Shown one piece after another: positions 7,670 through 17,983 of a stretch of DNA of 32,290 nt. A model generated the notes under the pieces. The model saw only the letters and a list, made by a program, of their open reading frames with translations, searched no databases and was not told the origin of the DNA. The stretch comes from VRUE01 sp046733315 (GTDB lineage Bacteria > Actinomycetota > Thermoleophilia > Solirubrobacterales > 70-9), in assembly GCA_046733315.1 (NCBI GenBank), contig JBKPOV010000161.1, positions 1-32,290 of the forward strand, written 5' to 3'. The position numbers were made by a program, and so were the translations under genes. Each line of letters opens with the position of its first letter. Position 1 is the first letter of the stretch.

Positions 7670-8571
7670 CAGCCGCGCACGTCCGTCACGAGCCACCGGT
7701 CAGTTTTCAGATCGGGCTGCATGTCGAGTCGCAGCTCACTGGCGACGCCGAGCCGCAGCAGCGAGACGCTGAGCGTGTAGGTGTCGCCGTGCCGAGGGCC
7801 CGCCACGACGTTGAGCACCTTCGCTTTTGGCACCTTCACGCCCGTTGGCAGGCGCGGCGGGCGCTGCAGCAGTGAGCGGGTCAGTTGCGCGGTTGCCGTC
7901 TTCGCGAAGGTGCCGCGGACCTCGGCGGTCTTGCGGCCCGTCTCGTAAAGAACGAAGGCGCCGGCGAACTGATGGGCGATCTTGATCGCCGCCGGCCCGG
8001 CGACCTCTGCCGCTGGAGCCTCGGAGGAGCCGCTGGAGCTGGTGGCTGCTGAGCTCGCCACTTCGGCAGTCGAGTTAGTCGTGGTGTCAGGGGTCGAGCT
8101 CGCGACCTCTCCGGAGCTCTTGGAGACCCCGCCACCTGACTCCACCGTGAAGTCCGGCTTCGCCCCCTGCAGCATCGGTGCGGCTGGGTCCGGCTGAACT
8201 GCCGGCGCCTGCCGCACGATTGGCGGCGCAACTGGGGCGGAAGCCGCGCGCAGATGAGCGCTGCCGCCACCGCCGCTACCGGATGCCCAGACGAGCCCGA
8301 GCACGCCGGCGCCGACCGCGAGCAGCGCCAGGGCGACCACGCTGAAGGCCCGTAGCGGCGCGCTCCAATCTCCGGTCCGCTCCTCCAAAGGCCAGACGAG
8401 CCCGCGCTCGATCGCCCAGATGATCCGCTCGAAGGGCCATTTGACTGCGTCAAAGACGCGGCGCACGACGTCTGCGCCGCCCCAGACCAGGCGTTCCTCT
8501 ACCGCGAAAGCGGCATTGGCAAGCGAAGAACGGAGTGGGGTTGCGGTGTCGATGCGACGGCGTCCAGGCAT
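7669..8571 (-). CDS. Single-pass membrane protein of unknown function
   Basis: 300 residues, not recognised. Visible: an N-terminal Arg/amphipathic part (1-70, with Trp-rich helices around 45-62), one clear transmembrane segment (about 76-96, FSVVALALLAVGAGVLGLVW), a low-complexity Gly/Ala/Pro/Ser/Thr linker (97-195), then a compact C-domain (about 197-300: IKIAHQFAGAFVLYETG to the end). Topology predicts the C-domain outside the cell. Its TGA overlaps the ATG of the secreted wall hydrolase by one base, so the two are coupled and a role at the envelope, perhaps helping that enzyme, is a reasonable inference. The 84-bp upstream gap has no convincing Shine-Dalgarno; the ATG at 8571 is the first good start. 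Confidence 0.65.
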   Translation of the reverse strand: MPGRRRIDTATPLRSSLANAAFAVEERLVWGGADVVRRVFDAVKWPFERIIWAIERGLVWPLEERTGDWSAPLRAFSVVALALLAVGAGVLGLVWASGSGGGGSAHLRAASAPVAPPIVRQAPAVQPDPAAPMLQGAKPDFTVESGGGVSKSSGEVASSTPDTTTNSTAEVASSAATSSSGSSEAPAAEVAGPAAIKIAHQFAGAFVLYETGRKTAEVRGTFAKTATAQLTRSLLQRPPRLPTGVKVPKAKVLNVVAGPRHGDTYTLSVSLLRLGVASELRLDMQPDLKTDRWLVTDVRG

Positions 8572-8655
8572 GGAAAAAGTTCGGGCTGAGAGCTTATGTC
8601 GGATTTTCGCCCAGTTCCCTTAACACCACATAATGAGCTGTAGTTCCCATCTGGT

Positions 8656-11227
<2,572 letters not shown>

Positions 11228-11241
<14 letters not shown>

Positions 11242-11593
11242 TCGCGCCTCCTTCCAGGAACCGGCGTTCGAGCTTCTCGGCCCGGCGTCGCATCCGCTCC
11301 AGCTCTGCCCGCATCTGCTCTACCCGTTCCTCCATTTCGAGGACGGTCTCGACCCCAGCCAGGTTGAGGCCCTGTTCTGAGGTCATCTGCTGGATGCGCC
11401 GCAGCCTTTCGACGTCGCGCTGTGAGTAGAGGCGGGTGTTCTTCGGCGAGCGCTTCGGCTGGATCAGCCCGCGCGCCTCGTACATCCGCAGCGTCTGCGG
11501 GTGCATGTGGGCGAGCTCGGCGGCGACCGAGATCATGAAGACGCCGCGCTCGGAGTCGATCGAGACGTCGATCCGTTCACGTCGCACGCTCAT
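11228..11593 (-). CDS. hspR: HspR, MerR-family heat-shock repressor
   Basis: 121 residues. MerR-type winged helix: ISVAAELAHMHPQTLRMYEARGLIQPKRSPKNTRLYSQRDVERL (shown as motifs ISVAAELAHMHPQTLRMYE and TRLYSQRDVERLRRIQ), then a basic coiled coil (about 80-115). HspR with DnaK as co-repressor binds HAIR inverted repeats upstream of dnaK and clpB in actinobacteria. Here the gene lies inside the operon it should control. The start ATG follows a G-rich stretch and lies 12 bp after palindromic element D1, which separates it from dnaJ. Confidence 0.93.
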
Positions 11594-11604
11594 CCCCCAC
11601 CCCC

Positions 11605-11654
11605 GTTCCGGTGCGCTTTATGCACCTGCGGGGTCCAAAAGGCGCACCGGAAGC
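11605..11654. repeat. Palindromic element, family D, copy 1 (D1), between dnaJ and hspR
   Basis: 11-bp perfect arms TTCCGGTGCGC (11606-11616) and GCGCACCGGAA (11642-11652), with inner CTTTAT and AAAAG. The same arms and flanking CTTTAT/AAAAGG occur in the copy at 27356-27404, which is in opposite orientation; the central loops differ. It fills most of the 61-bp gap between the dnaJ stop and the hspR start. Confidence 0.88.
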
Positions 11655-12776
11655 TCATCGGCGGCCCGCCTTTGCCAGCAGGTCGGCCCGGGGGTTTGAG
11701 CCGTTGAAGGCCTCCGCCAGCTTCGCCGCGGCCTCCTCCTGCTCCTCGGTGAGCTTCTCCGGCATCTCGATCTCGAGCCGGTAGCGGATGTCGCCCTTGC
11801 CGCGTCCGCGGGGCTTTGGCGCGCCCTCGCCGCGCAGCCGCTGGATCGAGCCATGTCTGGTCCCCGGCCCGACCTTGATCTTCTTCGTGCCCTCCAGGGT
11901 CGGCACCTCGATCGTCGCCCCCTGTAGTGCCTCGGCGATCGTGATCGGCACCGTCACCTCGAGGTTGCCGCCGTCGAGCCGCTTGAAGACCGGCGAGGCG
12001 GCGACGCGGGTGACCACGAAGAGGTCGCCGGGCGGTCCCCCGCGCTGCCCGGCCTCGCCCTTGCCGGCGAGGCGGATTCGCGCCCCGTCCTTGACGCCGG
12101 CAGGGATGTTGGCCTTGTAGCGCTTGGTCTGCTGGGTCAGCCCGGAGCCGCCGCAGGTCGGGCAGGGGTCCTCGATGATCTGCCCCTGGCCGCCGCACTG
12201 GGGGCAGGGCTGGCTGATCGAGAAGAAGCCCTGGCTCTGCGCGTCGATGCCGCGGCCTTCGCAGCGCGGACAGGTGACCGGGCTGGTCCCCGGTTTGGCG
12301 CCGCTGCCTCGGCAGGTCGGGCAGCGTTCGGCCTTCGGCACGGTGACCGTCACCTGGGCACCGTTCACCGCCTGATCGAAGCTGAGGCTGATCTCCGTTT
12401 CGAGGTCGCGACCCCTCACCTGTTGCGGTTGCGCCCGTCCGCCGCCACGGCCGAAGATGTTGGAGAAGATGTCGCTGACGTCGAAGCCCCCGGCTGCTCC
12501 TGCGCCGCCGGGCCCAAACGGTCCCGCGCCACCGGGTCCGGCGCCCCCACCGAAGCCGCCGAACATCCCGCCCCCGGCGTCATATTCCTTGCGCTTCTCG
12601 GGATCCGAGAGCGTGTCGTAGGCCCCCTGGATCTCCTTGAACCGCTCCTCCGCTTTCGGATCGCCGGAATTGCGGTCAGGGTGATATTTGCGCGCCAGCT
12701 TCCGGTGCGCCTTCTTGATCTCCTCCTCGGACGCCCCTTTCGGAACCCCGAGCACCTTGTAAAGGTCCTCGGCCAC
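11655..12776 (-). CDS. dnaJ: Chaperone DnaJ (Hsp40)
   Basis: 373 residues. J-domain (1-70) with the HPD triad at residues 32-34, which stimulates DnaK ATPase; a Gly-rich linker including GGFGGGAGPGG; four zinc-finger repeats CPTCRGSG, CPRCEGRG, CPQCGGQG and CPTCGGSG; then two beta-sandwich substrate domains. A complete type I DnaJ. The start lies 4 bp after the grpE stop, so it is translated from the same mRNA. Confidence 0.97.
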   Translation of the reverse strand: MAEDLYKVLGVPKGASEEEIKKAHRKLARKYHPDRNSGDPKAEERFKEIQGAYDTLSDPEKRKEYDAGGGMFGGFGGGAGPGGAGPFGPGGAGAAGGFDVSDIFSNIFGRGGGRAQPQQVRGRDLETEISLSFDQAVNGAQVTVTVPKAERCPTCRGSGAKPGTSPVTCPRCEGRGIDAQSQGFFSISQPCPQCGGQGQIIEDPCPTCGGSGLTQQTKRYKANIPAGVKDGARIRLAGKGEAGQRGGPPGDLFVVTRVAASPVFKRLDGGNLEVTVPITIAEALQGATIEVPTLEGTKKIKVGPGTRHGSIQRLRGEGAPKPRGRGKGDIRYRLEIEMPEKLTEEQEEAAAKLAEAFNGSNPRADLLAKAGRR

Positions 12777-12780
12777 GCGC

Positions 12781-13395
12781 CTACTCGCTCACCACCACAC
12801 GGGCAGGCCGAATCAACTGCTCCCCCAGCCGGTACCCCTTCTGCAACACCTCAACGACGGTCCCCGACTCAACCCCCTCCGCCGGCTGAGTAGAGAGCGC
12901 CTCATGCTGCATCGGATCGAACTTCTCCCCCTTCGGATCGACAGCCTCTACGCCATTCCGCGTCAACGAGTCGCGCAAGCTCCTGAACACAAGCAGCACC
13001 CCGTGGGCCAGCCCATCATCTGAGTCACCCTCGGGGTCCAACCCTGCCGCCTGAATTGCCCGCTCCAGGTCGTCAAGGACCGGCACGACCTCCCGCAACA
13101 GCTCACCCTTTCCGCGAGCGGTTGCCGACTGAACCTCCGCCGTCATCCGCTTACGAAAGTTCTCGAAATCAGCCTTGGTCCGCTTGGCGAGGTCCAGATA
13201 CTCATCACGCTCGCGCTGGGTGTCGGCCAGGAGCGCATCCAGATCGCTCTGGACCTGGTCCGCCTCTTCCGCGGGTGGCGTGGACTCGGGGGGGCCGAGA
13301 ACGGAGGCACCGCCCCCGCCCGCAGGCCCCCCCGAGGGCGCGTCAGGACCCGCGGCCGAGCGCTCTCGTCCCTGATCGTCCTGGGACTCGCTCAT
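12781..13395 (-). CDS. grpE: Nucleotide exchange factor GrpE
   Basis: 204 residues. Coiled-coil (about 50-105) followed by the GrpE beta-domain with VVPVLDDLERAI, GVEAVDPKGEKFDPMQHEAL, and VVEVLQKGYRLGEQLIRPARVVV. It releases ADP from DnaK. ATG overlaps the dnaK TGA (ATGA). Odd point: residues about 15-42, a Gly/Pro/Ala-rich disordered tail, are encoded by palindromic element B2 in frame. The element accounts for much of the N-terminal extension ahead of the coiled coil. Confidence 0.95.
   Translation of the reverse strand: MSESQDDQGRERSAAGPDAPSGGPAGGGGASVLGPPESTPPAEEADQVQSDLDALLADTQRERDEYLDLAKRTKADFENFRKRMTAEVQSATARGKGELLREVVPVLDDLERAIQAAGLDPEGDSDDGLAHGVLLVFRSLRDSLTRNGVEAVDPKGEKFDPMQHEALSTQPAEGVESGTVVEVLQKGYRLGEQLIRPARVVVSE
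13271..13353. repeat. Palindromic element, family B, copy 2 (B2), in frame inside grpE
   Basis: Terminal arms GCGGGT (13271-13276) and ACCCGC (13348-13353), and an inner 11-bp perfect palindrome TCGGGGGGGCC (13286-13296) / GGCCCCCCCGA (13325-13335). The ends GCGGGTGGC and GTCAGGACCCGC match the ends of B1, B3 and B4, and CCCGCAGGCCCCCC matches B4. It is read through without a stop as GrpE residues about 15-42. Confidence 0.75.
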
Positions 13396-15299
13396 TTCTC
13401 GTCACCCTCATCGACGACCTCAGCGTCAACAACCTCCTCCTCGTCAGCGGAATCGCCGCCCTCCGCAGAGCCCCCGTCAGCCGACTGCGCCGCAGCCTGC
13501 TCCTGCTGCGCCGCCGCATAGAGCTGCTCCGAAACTTTGGTGAAAGCAGCCGTCAACGCTTCCGTCTTCGAGTTGATCTCCTCGACGCTGTCGGACTCGA
13601 GCGCCTCGCGCACGTCTTTGATCGCCGCCTCGATCGCCTCTTTGTCGGCGGAGTCGACTTTGTCGCCGAGCTCCTCGAGCTGTTTCTCCGATTGATAGGC
13701 AGCGTTCTCGGCGAGGTTGCGCGCCTCCGCAAGTTCGCGCTGCTTGCGGTCCTCCTCGGCGTGAGCCTCGGCGTCGGAGACCATGCCCTGGATCTCCTCC
13801 TCGGAGAGTCCGGAGCCCGACTGGATCTCGATTTTCTGCTCTTTGCCGGTGCCGAGATCTTTGGCGGTGACGTGGATGATGCCGTTCGGGTCGATGTCGA
13901 AGGTGACCTCGATCTGGGGCATGCCGCGCGGCGCCGGCGGGATGCCGGTGAGCTGGAACTTGCCCAGGCTCTTGTTGCCGCTGGCCATCTCGCGCTCGCC
14001 CTGCAGGACGTGGATCTCGACCGAGGGCTGGTTGTCATCGGCGGTCGAGAAGATCTCCGACTTCTTGGTGGGGATCGTCGTGTTGCGCTCGATCAGTTTC
14101 GTCATCACGCCGCCTTTTGTCTCGATGCCGAGAGTCAGGGGAGTGACGTCGAGCAGCAGCACGTCCTTGACGTCGCCCGCCAGCACTCCCGCCTGGATCG
14201 CGGCGCCGACGGCGACCACCTCGTCCGGGTTGACGCCCTGGTGGGGGTCCTTGCCGGTCAGCTCCTTGACCCGCTCGCGCACGGCAGGCATCCGGGTCAT
14301 GCCACCGACCAGGACAACATGATCGACAGCGGCGCCGGCGTCGTCGAGCGCCCGTTTGACCGGACCGACAACGCGCTCGAGCAGGTCGGCGGTGAGCTCG
14401 TTCAGCTTCGAGCGGCTCAGCTTCATGTCGAGGTGCTTGGGCTGACCCTCGACCGCGGTGATGAAGGGCAGGTTTATCTGCGTCTCCTGTGCCGAGGAGA
14501 GCTCGATCTTGGCCTTCTCCGCCGCCTCGTAGAGGCGCTGCAGCGAGTTCTTGTCGGCGGCGAGGTCGACGCCCTGGTCGCGTTTGAACTCGGCGACCAG
14601 CCACTCGACGATCGCCTTGTCCCAGTTGTCGCCACCGAGATGATTGTCACCAGCGGTTGCCTTCACTTCGAAGACGCCCTCGCCGATGTCGAGCACCGAG
14701 ACGTCAAAGGTGCCACCACCGAGGTCGAAGACGAGGATCGTGTGGTCCGCCGTCTCCTTGTCGAGCCCGTAGGCGAGCGAAGCGGCGGTCGGCTCGTTGA
14801 TGATCCGCTTCACCTCGAGCCCGGCGATCTTGCCGGCATCCTTGGTTGCCTGCCGCTGATCGTCGTTGAAGTAGGCGGGGACCGTGATCACGGCGCTGTC
14901 GACCGTCTCGCCGAGCTTCGCTTCGGCGTCGGCCTTCAGCTTCTGCAGGATCATCGCGCTGATCTCCGGTGGGCTGTACTGCTTGCCGCGCACGTCGACA
15001 CGCACGTCGCCGTTGGGGCCAGCCTCGACCTTGTAGGGGACGATCGTCTCCTCCTCTTTGACTTCGGCCTCCTTGCGGCCCATGAAGCGCTTGATCGAGA
15101 AGATCGTGTTCTCGGGATTCATCACCGCCTGCCGCTTGGCGACGGTGCCGACGAGCCGATCGCCCGACTCGCTGAAGGCGACGACCGAGGGGGTCGTGCG
15201 CCCGCCCTCGGAGTTCTCCAGTACGGTCGGCTCGCCGCCCTCCAGAACGGCGACGCAGGAGTTGGTCGTGCCCAGGTCGATCCCGATCGTCTTACCCAC
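13392..15299 (-). CDS. dnaK: Chaperone DnaK (Hsp70)
   Basis: 635 residues. The ATPase domain starts VGKTIGIDLGTTNS and has VFDLGGGTFDVS and VVLVGGMTRMPAV; the substrate-binding domain includes VTPLTLGIETKGGV; the tail is acidic (VVDAEVVDEGDEK) as usual. Start is GTG at 15299, with GGAGGT 8 nt upstream; the TTG at 15305 would leave only 2 nt. It heads the dnaK-grpE-dnaJ-hspR-clpB operon. A sigma-A-like promoter and a degenerate HspR-type inverted repeat lie upstream. Confidence 0.97.
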   Translation of the reverse strand: MGKTIGIDLGTTNSCVAVLEGGEPTVLENSEGGRTTPSVVAFSESGDRLVGTVAKRQAVMNPENTIFSIKRFMGRKEAEVKEEETIVPYKVEAGPNGDVRVDVRGKQYSPPEISAMILQKLKADAEAKLGETVDSAVITVPAYFNDDQRQATKDAGKIAGLEVKRIINEPTAASLAYGLDKETADHTILVFDLGGGTFDVSVLDIGEGVFEVKATAGDNHLGGDNWDKAIVEWLVAEFKRDQGVDLAADKNSLQRLYEAAEKAKIELSSAQETQINLPFITAVEGQPKHLDMKLSRSKLNELTADLLERVVGPVKRALDDAGAAVDHVVLVGGMTRMPAVRERVKELTGKDPHQGVNPDEVVAVGAAIQAGVLAGDVKDVLLLDVTPLTLGIETKGGVMTKLIERNTTIPTKKSEIFSTADDNQPSVEIHVLQGEREMASGNKSLGKFQLTGIPPAPRGMPQIEVTFDIDPNGIIHVTAKDLGTGKEQKIEIQSGSGLSEEEIQGMVSDAEAHAEEDRKQRELAEARNLAENAAYQSEKQLEELGDKVDSADKEAIEAAIKDVREALESDSVEEINSKTEALTAAFTKVSEQLYAAAQQEQAAAQSADGGSAEGGDSADEEEVVDAEVVDEGDEK

Positions 15300-15315
15300 T
15301 ATCAAGTACCTCCAG

Positions 15316-15336
15316 CTCTAGTTCGTTCTGCCTAAG
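15316..15336. promoter_or_regulatory. Candidate degenerate HAIR (HspR operator) at dnaK
   Basis: CTCTAGT-TCGTTCT-GCCTAAG has the exact N7 spacing of the HAIR consensus CTTGAGT-N7-ACTCAAG but matches only 9 of 14 positions. It sits between the -10 and the ribosome site, a position suited to repression. With hspR in the same operon an operator is expected; this is the best candidate I see, not a clear one. Confidence 0.4.
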
Positions 15337-15349
15337 AAATCTAAGCGTC

Positions 15350-15377
15350 AGTATGGCAGATTTCCACGGACATGCAA
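15350..15377 (-). promoter_or_regulatory. Candidate sigma-A promoter of the dnaK operon
   Basis: On the minus strand -35 TTGCAT (15372-15377) and -10 CATACT (15350-15355), 16-bp spacing, about 50 bp upstream of the dnaK start. It lies divergently beside the -10 of the next gene (15388). Confidence 0.5.
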
Positions 15378-15387
15378 GAGGTGTGCC

Positions 15388-15393
15388 TATAGT
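15388..15393 (+). promoter_or_regulatory. -10 hexamer TATAGT of the His-rich endonuclease-like gene
   Basis: A strong -10 match about 115 bp before the GTG at 15509, implying a leader of roughly 110 nt, unlike the leaderless neighbours. Confidence 0.5.
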
Positions 15394-15399
15394 GGGTTT

Positions 15400-15508
15400 G
15401 CGGTTCGTCAAGCCGGGCAGTCGCGAAAGCGGGCGCCCGGTGGGAGGCGCCTCGACGGAAACCGACTTCGCCGGCTGGCGGCGGGTCGCCAACCAAGAGG
15501 AGCCAAAA
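15400..15508 (+). other. Possible structured 5' leader
   Basis: CCGGGC (15413-15418) pairs with GCCCGG (15435-15440) around an inner CGC-GAAA-GCG hairpin (15422-15431). A second possible stem involves CGAC/GTCG around GCC-GGCT-GGC (about 15452-15488). The GAGGAG ribosome site follows at about 15497. It matches no riboswitch class I recognise; base pairing is judged by eye only. Confidence 0.35.
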
Positions 15509-16753
15509 GTGAATCGACCTTACGCATCCCGATTGCCGGCGCTGCTCGTCCTAGTCGCCGCATTCGCCTTTGCCCTGCTGCCGGCACTGGCGACGGCGAA
15601 GCCGCACGGCCTCAACGGCCACCACGGCCATGGCCATCACCACGCTCACCACGCGAAGTCCCACGGCCACGGCCACGGCCACGGCCATCACGGCCAAGGT
15701 CACGGTCGTGGCAAGGAAGTGCGGGTGATGACCCGCAACCTCTACCTCGGCGCCGACCTCGGTCCGGCGATCGGCACCGAAAGCCTTCAGGAACTCGCCG
15801 AAGCGAATGGCGCGATCCTCAACCAAGTCACCGCCAACGATTTCCCGACCCGGGCCAAGGGGCTTGCGGCGGAGATTCGCGAAAAGCGCCCCGACCTGGT
15901 CGGCCTGCAAGAGGTCGCGCTCTGGCGCACGGCGCCGCCCAGCATCGCACCGCTGCAAACGGGGCCGAGCGCGACGACCGTTCGCTACGACTACCTACAG
16001 GAACTGCTCGACCAGCTCAACGCGGGCAAAGGGCCAGCGCCCTATCGGGTCGTCGTCGTCCAGCAGGAGTTCGATCTCGAGGCGCCGGCTGACGAGAACG
16101 GCGAACCTGGCGACGGGCCGGCCGCACAGGGCATCCCTGACGCGGAGATCAACGGCCGCCTGACGATGCGCGACGTGATCCTCGCCCGCACCTCCGGAGG
16201 CGTCCACACCTGGAACGCACAGGGCGACAACTTCGACACCCTGCTCCCGGTCCCGATCCTGGGTCAGCCGGTCGCAATCGCCCGTGGCTGGACGTCAACC
16301 GACGCCCGGGTGCGGGGAAGCCACGCGTTCCGCTTCGTCAACACGCACCTCGAGGCGTTCCAGCCCGAAATCCGCGCGGCACAAGCGGGTGAGCTGGTGG
16401 CCCCGGGTGGGCCGGCGACCAGCGATCTGCCCGTGGTGCTGGTCGGCGACCTCAACTCCGATGACGACACCGTCACCGGTAAAGACACGCTGGCCTACAG
16501 CGTGCTGCTCAAAGCCGGCCTGGTCGAGCGCAGCACCGATGATCCGCTCAGCTGCTGCATCGACGTTCCCCTGCTGGCCGTCGGGGCGGGCGGCAGCGTA
16601 GCCGACTTCGACCACCAGGTCGATCACGTGATGACCCGCGACCCAGACGAAGTCACTCTGGACAGCTCAGCCGTCACCGGCCTGCTGCCGGTCAACGGCT
16701 TCTGGAATTCAGACCACGCCGGCCTCTTCAGCGCATTGAGGTTTGCCAACTAA
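15509..16753 (+). CDS. Secreted endonuclease/exonuclease/phosphatase-family protein with His-rich N-terminus
   Basis: 414 residues from GTG 15509, chosen because GAGGAG lies 6 nt upstream and a signal peptide follows (LLVLVAAFAFALLPALATA, residues 12-30). Residues 33-65 are extraordinarily His/Gly-rich (16 His in 33), a likely metal-binding segment. The rest is an EEP (DNase I-like) domain: VMTRNLYLG (73-81), PDLVGLQEV with catalytic Glu, FRFVNTHLE, VLVGDLNSDDD, and the final WNSDHAGLF. It would act outside the cell on nucleic acid or a phosphoester; substrate unknown. The frame is open further upstream to 15353 but lacks a start with a ribosome site. Element A1 follows the stop. Confidence 0.85.
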   Translation: MNRPYASRLPALLVLVAAFAFALLPALATAKPHGLNGHHGHGHHHAHHAKSHGHGHGHGHHGQGHGRGKEVRVMTRNLYLGADLGPAIGTESLQELAEANGAILNQVTANDFPTRAKGLAAEIREKRPDLVGLQEVALWRTAPPSIAPLQTGPSATTVRYDYLQELLDQLNAGKGPAPYRVVVVQQEFDLEAPADENGEPGDGPAAQGIPDAEINGRLTMRDVILARTSGGVHTWNAQGDNFDTLLPVPILGQPVAIARGWTSTDARVRGSHAFRFVNTHLEAFQPEIRAAQAGELVAPGGPATSDLPVVLVGDLNSDDDTVTGKDTLAYSVLLKAGLVERSTDDPLSCCIDVPLLAVGAGGSVADFDHQVDHVMTRDPDEVTLDSSAVTGLLPVNGFWNSDHAGLFSALRFAN

Positions 16754-16765
16754 AGCTGACATAGA

Positions 16766-16876
16766 GCCCATCCCCGGTAGGGGTGGAACGTCTTGTACTT
16801 TTTCGGGTGATTCAGGCGCGGCCGACAGGCCGCGTCTTCCCGAAAAAGTTAAGTGGAACCCCTACCGGGGATGGGC
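16766..16876. repeat. Palindromic element, family A, copy 1 (A1), between convergent genes
   Basis: A 111-bp three-part hairpin. Perfect 19-bp outer arms start GCCCATCCCCGGTAGGGGT (16766-16784); the middle arm is CTTTTTCGGG / CCCGAAAAAG; the inner one is CGCGGCC-GACA-GGCCGCG. The spacers CGTCTTGTA and TTAAGTGGAA are conserved, reversed, in the copy at 31811-31927, whose outer arms are different but also perfectly self-paired. It lies between the EEP gene and the cytochrome c gene and could act as a two-way terminator; there is no T-run. Confidence 0.93.
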
Positions 16877-16881
16877 GACTG

Positions 16882-17301
16882 TCAACCCTCGCCGGCGGTC
16901 TGGGCGACGAATTCGGAGACTTCTTTCGCCTGCTCTTTGTTGAGGATGCCGCCCGGCATCCGGCCCGTAGTCGTGCTGCTGTCGACGCCTTTTTCGACCG
17001 CGTTGAGGACGCGACCTTCGACTCCTTCGATTGTCGCTCCGGCGCTCTCGCCCTCCGGTGGACCCGTCGGCGCCAACAGTTCGTCGAGGTCGGGGCCGTA
17101 GTTGCCGTCGGTGCCCGCCGCGTACAGCGCGTGGCAGGTACCGCAGTTGGTCTGGAAGAGGCTCTGGCCACCCTCCAGATCGGCGGGCACCTCCTGGGCT
17201 CCCCGGGCGGCGTCGCCGTCAGAGCGGAAGGCGAGCCAGGGAATTAGGACGGCGAGGAAAACCACCAGCAGCCCGAAGACGATGAACGTTTTTTTGCTCA
17301 T
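16882..17301 (-). CDS. Membrane-anchored class I cytochrome c
   Basis: 139 residues. N-terminal transmembrane anchor (about 5-25, FIVFGLLVVFLAVLIPWLAF), a short linker, then one heme c domain with CGTCH (Cys53, Cys56, His57) and a likely Met ligand in GRMPGGIL (about residue 113). It would carry electrons at the outer face of the membrane. The ATG overlaps the stop of the upstream endonuclease III gene (ATGA), so it is translated from the same mRNA. No oxidase or reductase is nearby. Confidence 0.88.
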   Translation of the reverse strand: MSKKTFIVFGLLVVFLAVLIPWLAFRSDGDAARGAQEVPADLEGGQSLFQTNCGTCHALYAAGTDGNYGPDLDELLAPTGPPEGESAGATIEGVEGRVLNAVEKGVDSSTTTGRMPGGILNKEQAKEVSEFVAQTAGEG

Positions 17302-17963
17302 TTGCGCCCGGCACGGTACCAGGGACACATTCGGCGTAGCTCGCACTCGCCGCAGCGCGGTTTCGGCCGGCAGACCTCGCGCCCGTGGCGGATCAGGTTC
17401 ATGTGCAGCTCGTAAGCATCCTCGGGATCGACGGCAGCCTGCATCTCGTCGTGGGCGCGTTCAAAGCTGGCTTTCAGGGGGAAGAAGCCAAGCCGGCCAG
17501 CGACCCGGTGGATGTGCACGTCGACCGGGATCACGGGGATGCCCCAGGTGAACATCAGTACGCAGGCGGCCGTTTTGCGCCCCACGCCGGGCAGCGAGTC
17601 CAGGTAGGCCATCGACTCCGCGGGTGGGGCCGTCGCGGTCCAGTCGAGATCTGGATGCTCGCCAAGCTGTTCGAGGATGGCCTGGATCCGCGGCGCCTTC
17701 TGCTTGCCGAGGCCGCCTGGGCGGATCGCCTCCTCGACCTCGCTCACCGGTACGTCGCGCACTTCCTCCCAGGTCGGGAAGCGCGCGCGCAGGGCGGCGA
17801 AGGCGCGATCGCGGTTGCGGTCGTTGGTGTGCTGGGAGAGCACCGTCTTGATCAGCTCGGCGATCGGATGGCCGTGCGGCTCGTTGGCCGGTTGCCCGTA
17901 TATCTCCCGCAGCCGGTCGCGGATCGCCCGCACGCGGCGTCTAGTGGGACGTTTCCAAGACAT
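17298..17963 (-). CDS. nth: Endonuclease III-like DNA glycosylase/AP lyase
   Basis: 221 residues from ATG 17963 (MSWKRPTRRR); upstream frame to 18101 only reads element B3 and is rejected. Helix-hairpin-helix LPGVGRKTA with catalytic Lys130, and catalytic Asp148 in IPVDVHIHRV. A C-terminal iron-sulfur loop has four Cys at 198, 204, 207 and 213: spacing x5-x2-x5 where classical Nth is x6-x2-x5. It removes oxidised pyrimidines in base-excision repair. Coupled to the cytochrome c gene by a 4-bp overlap. Confidence 0.88.
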   Translation of the reverse strand: MSWKRPTRRRVRAIRDRLREIYGQPANEPHGHPIAELIKTVLSQHTNDRNRDRAFAALRARFPTWEEVRDVPVSEVEEAIRPGGLGKQKAPRIQAILEQLGEHPDLDWTATAPPAESMAYLDSLPGVGRKTAACVLMFTWGIPVIPVDVHIHRVAGRLGFFPLKASFERAHDEMQAAVDPEDAYELHMNLIRHGREVCRPKPRCGECELRRMCPWYRAGRK

Positions 17964-17983
17964 GCGCCGGACGCTATCGGCGC

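Noticed and set aside
13056..15335. 759-residue open frame opposite dnaK
   Set aside because: Shadow frame of dnaK/grpE with no recognisable domain.
15353..15508. Longer N-terminus for the His-rich EEP protein
   Set aside because: No ribosome site at 15353, it would cover the promoter and leader, and it would bury the signal peptide.
15400..15508. Known riboswitch in the leader
   Set aside because: Does not match the conserved cores of TPP, SAM, cobalamin, c-di-GMP, c-di-AMP, fluoride or glycine riboswitches as I know them; kept only as a possible structured leader.
15653..15705. Tandem DNA repeat as a separate element in the His-rich region
   Set aside because: The ggccac repetition is explained by His-Gly codons of the protein.
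16766..16876. Ordinary rho-independent terminator
   Set aside because: No T-run on either side and the unpaired spacers are conserved with A2; termination remains possible but does not explain the conservation.
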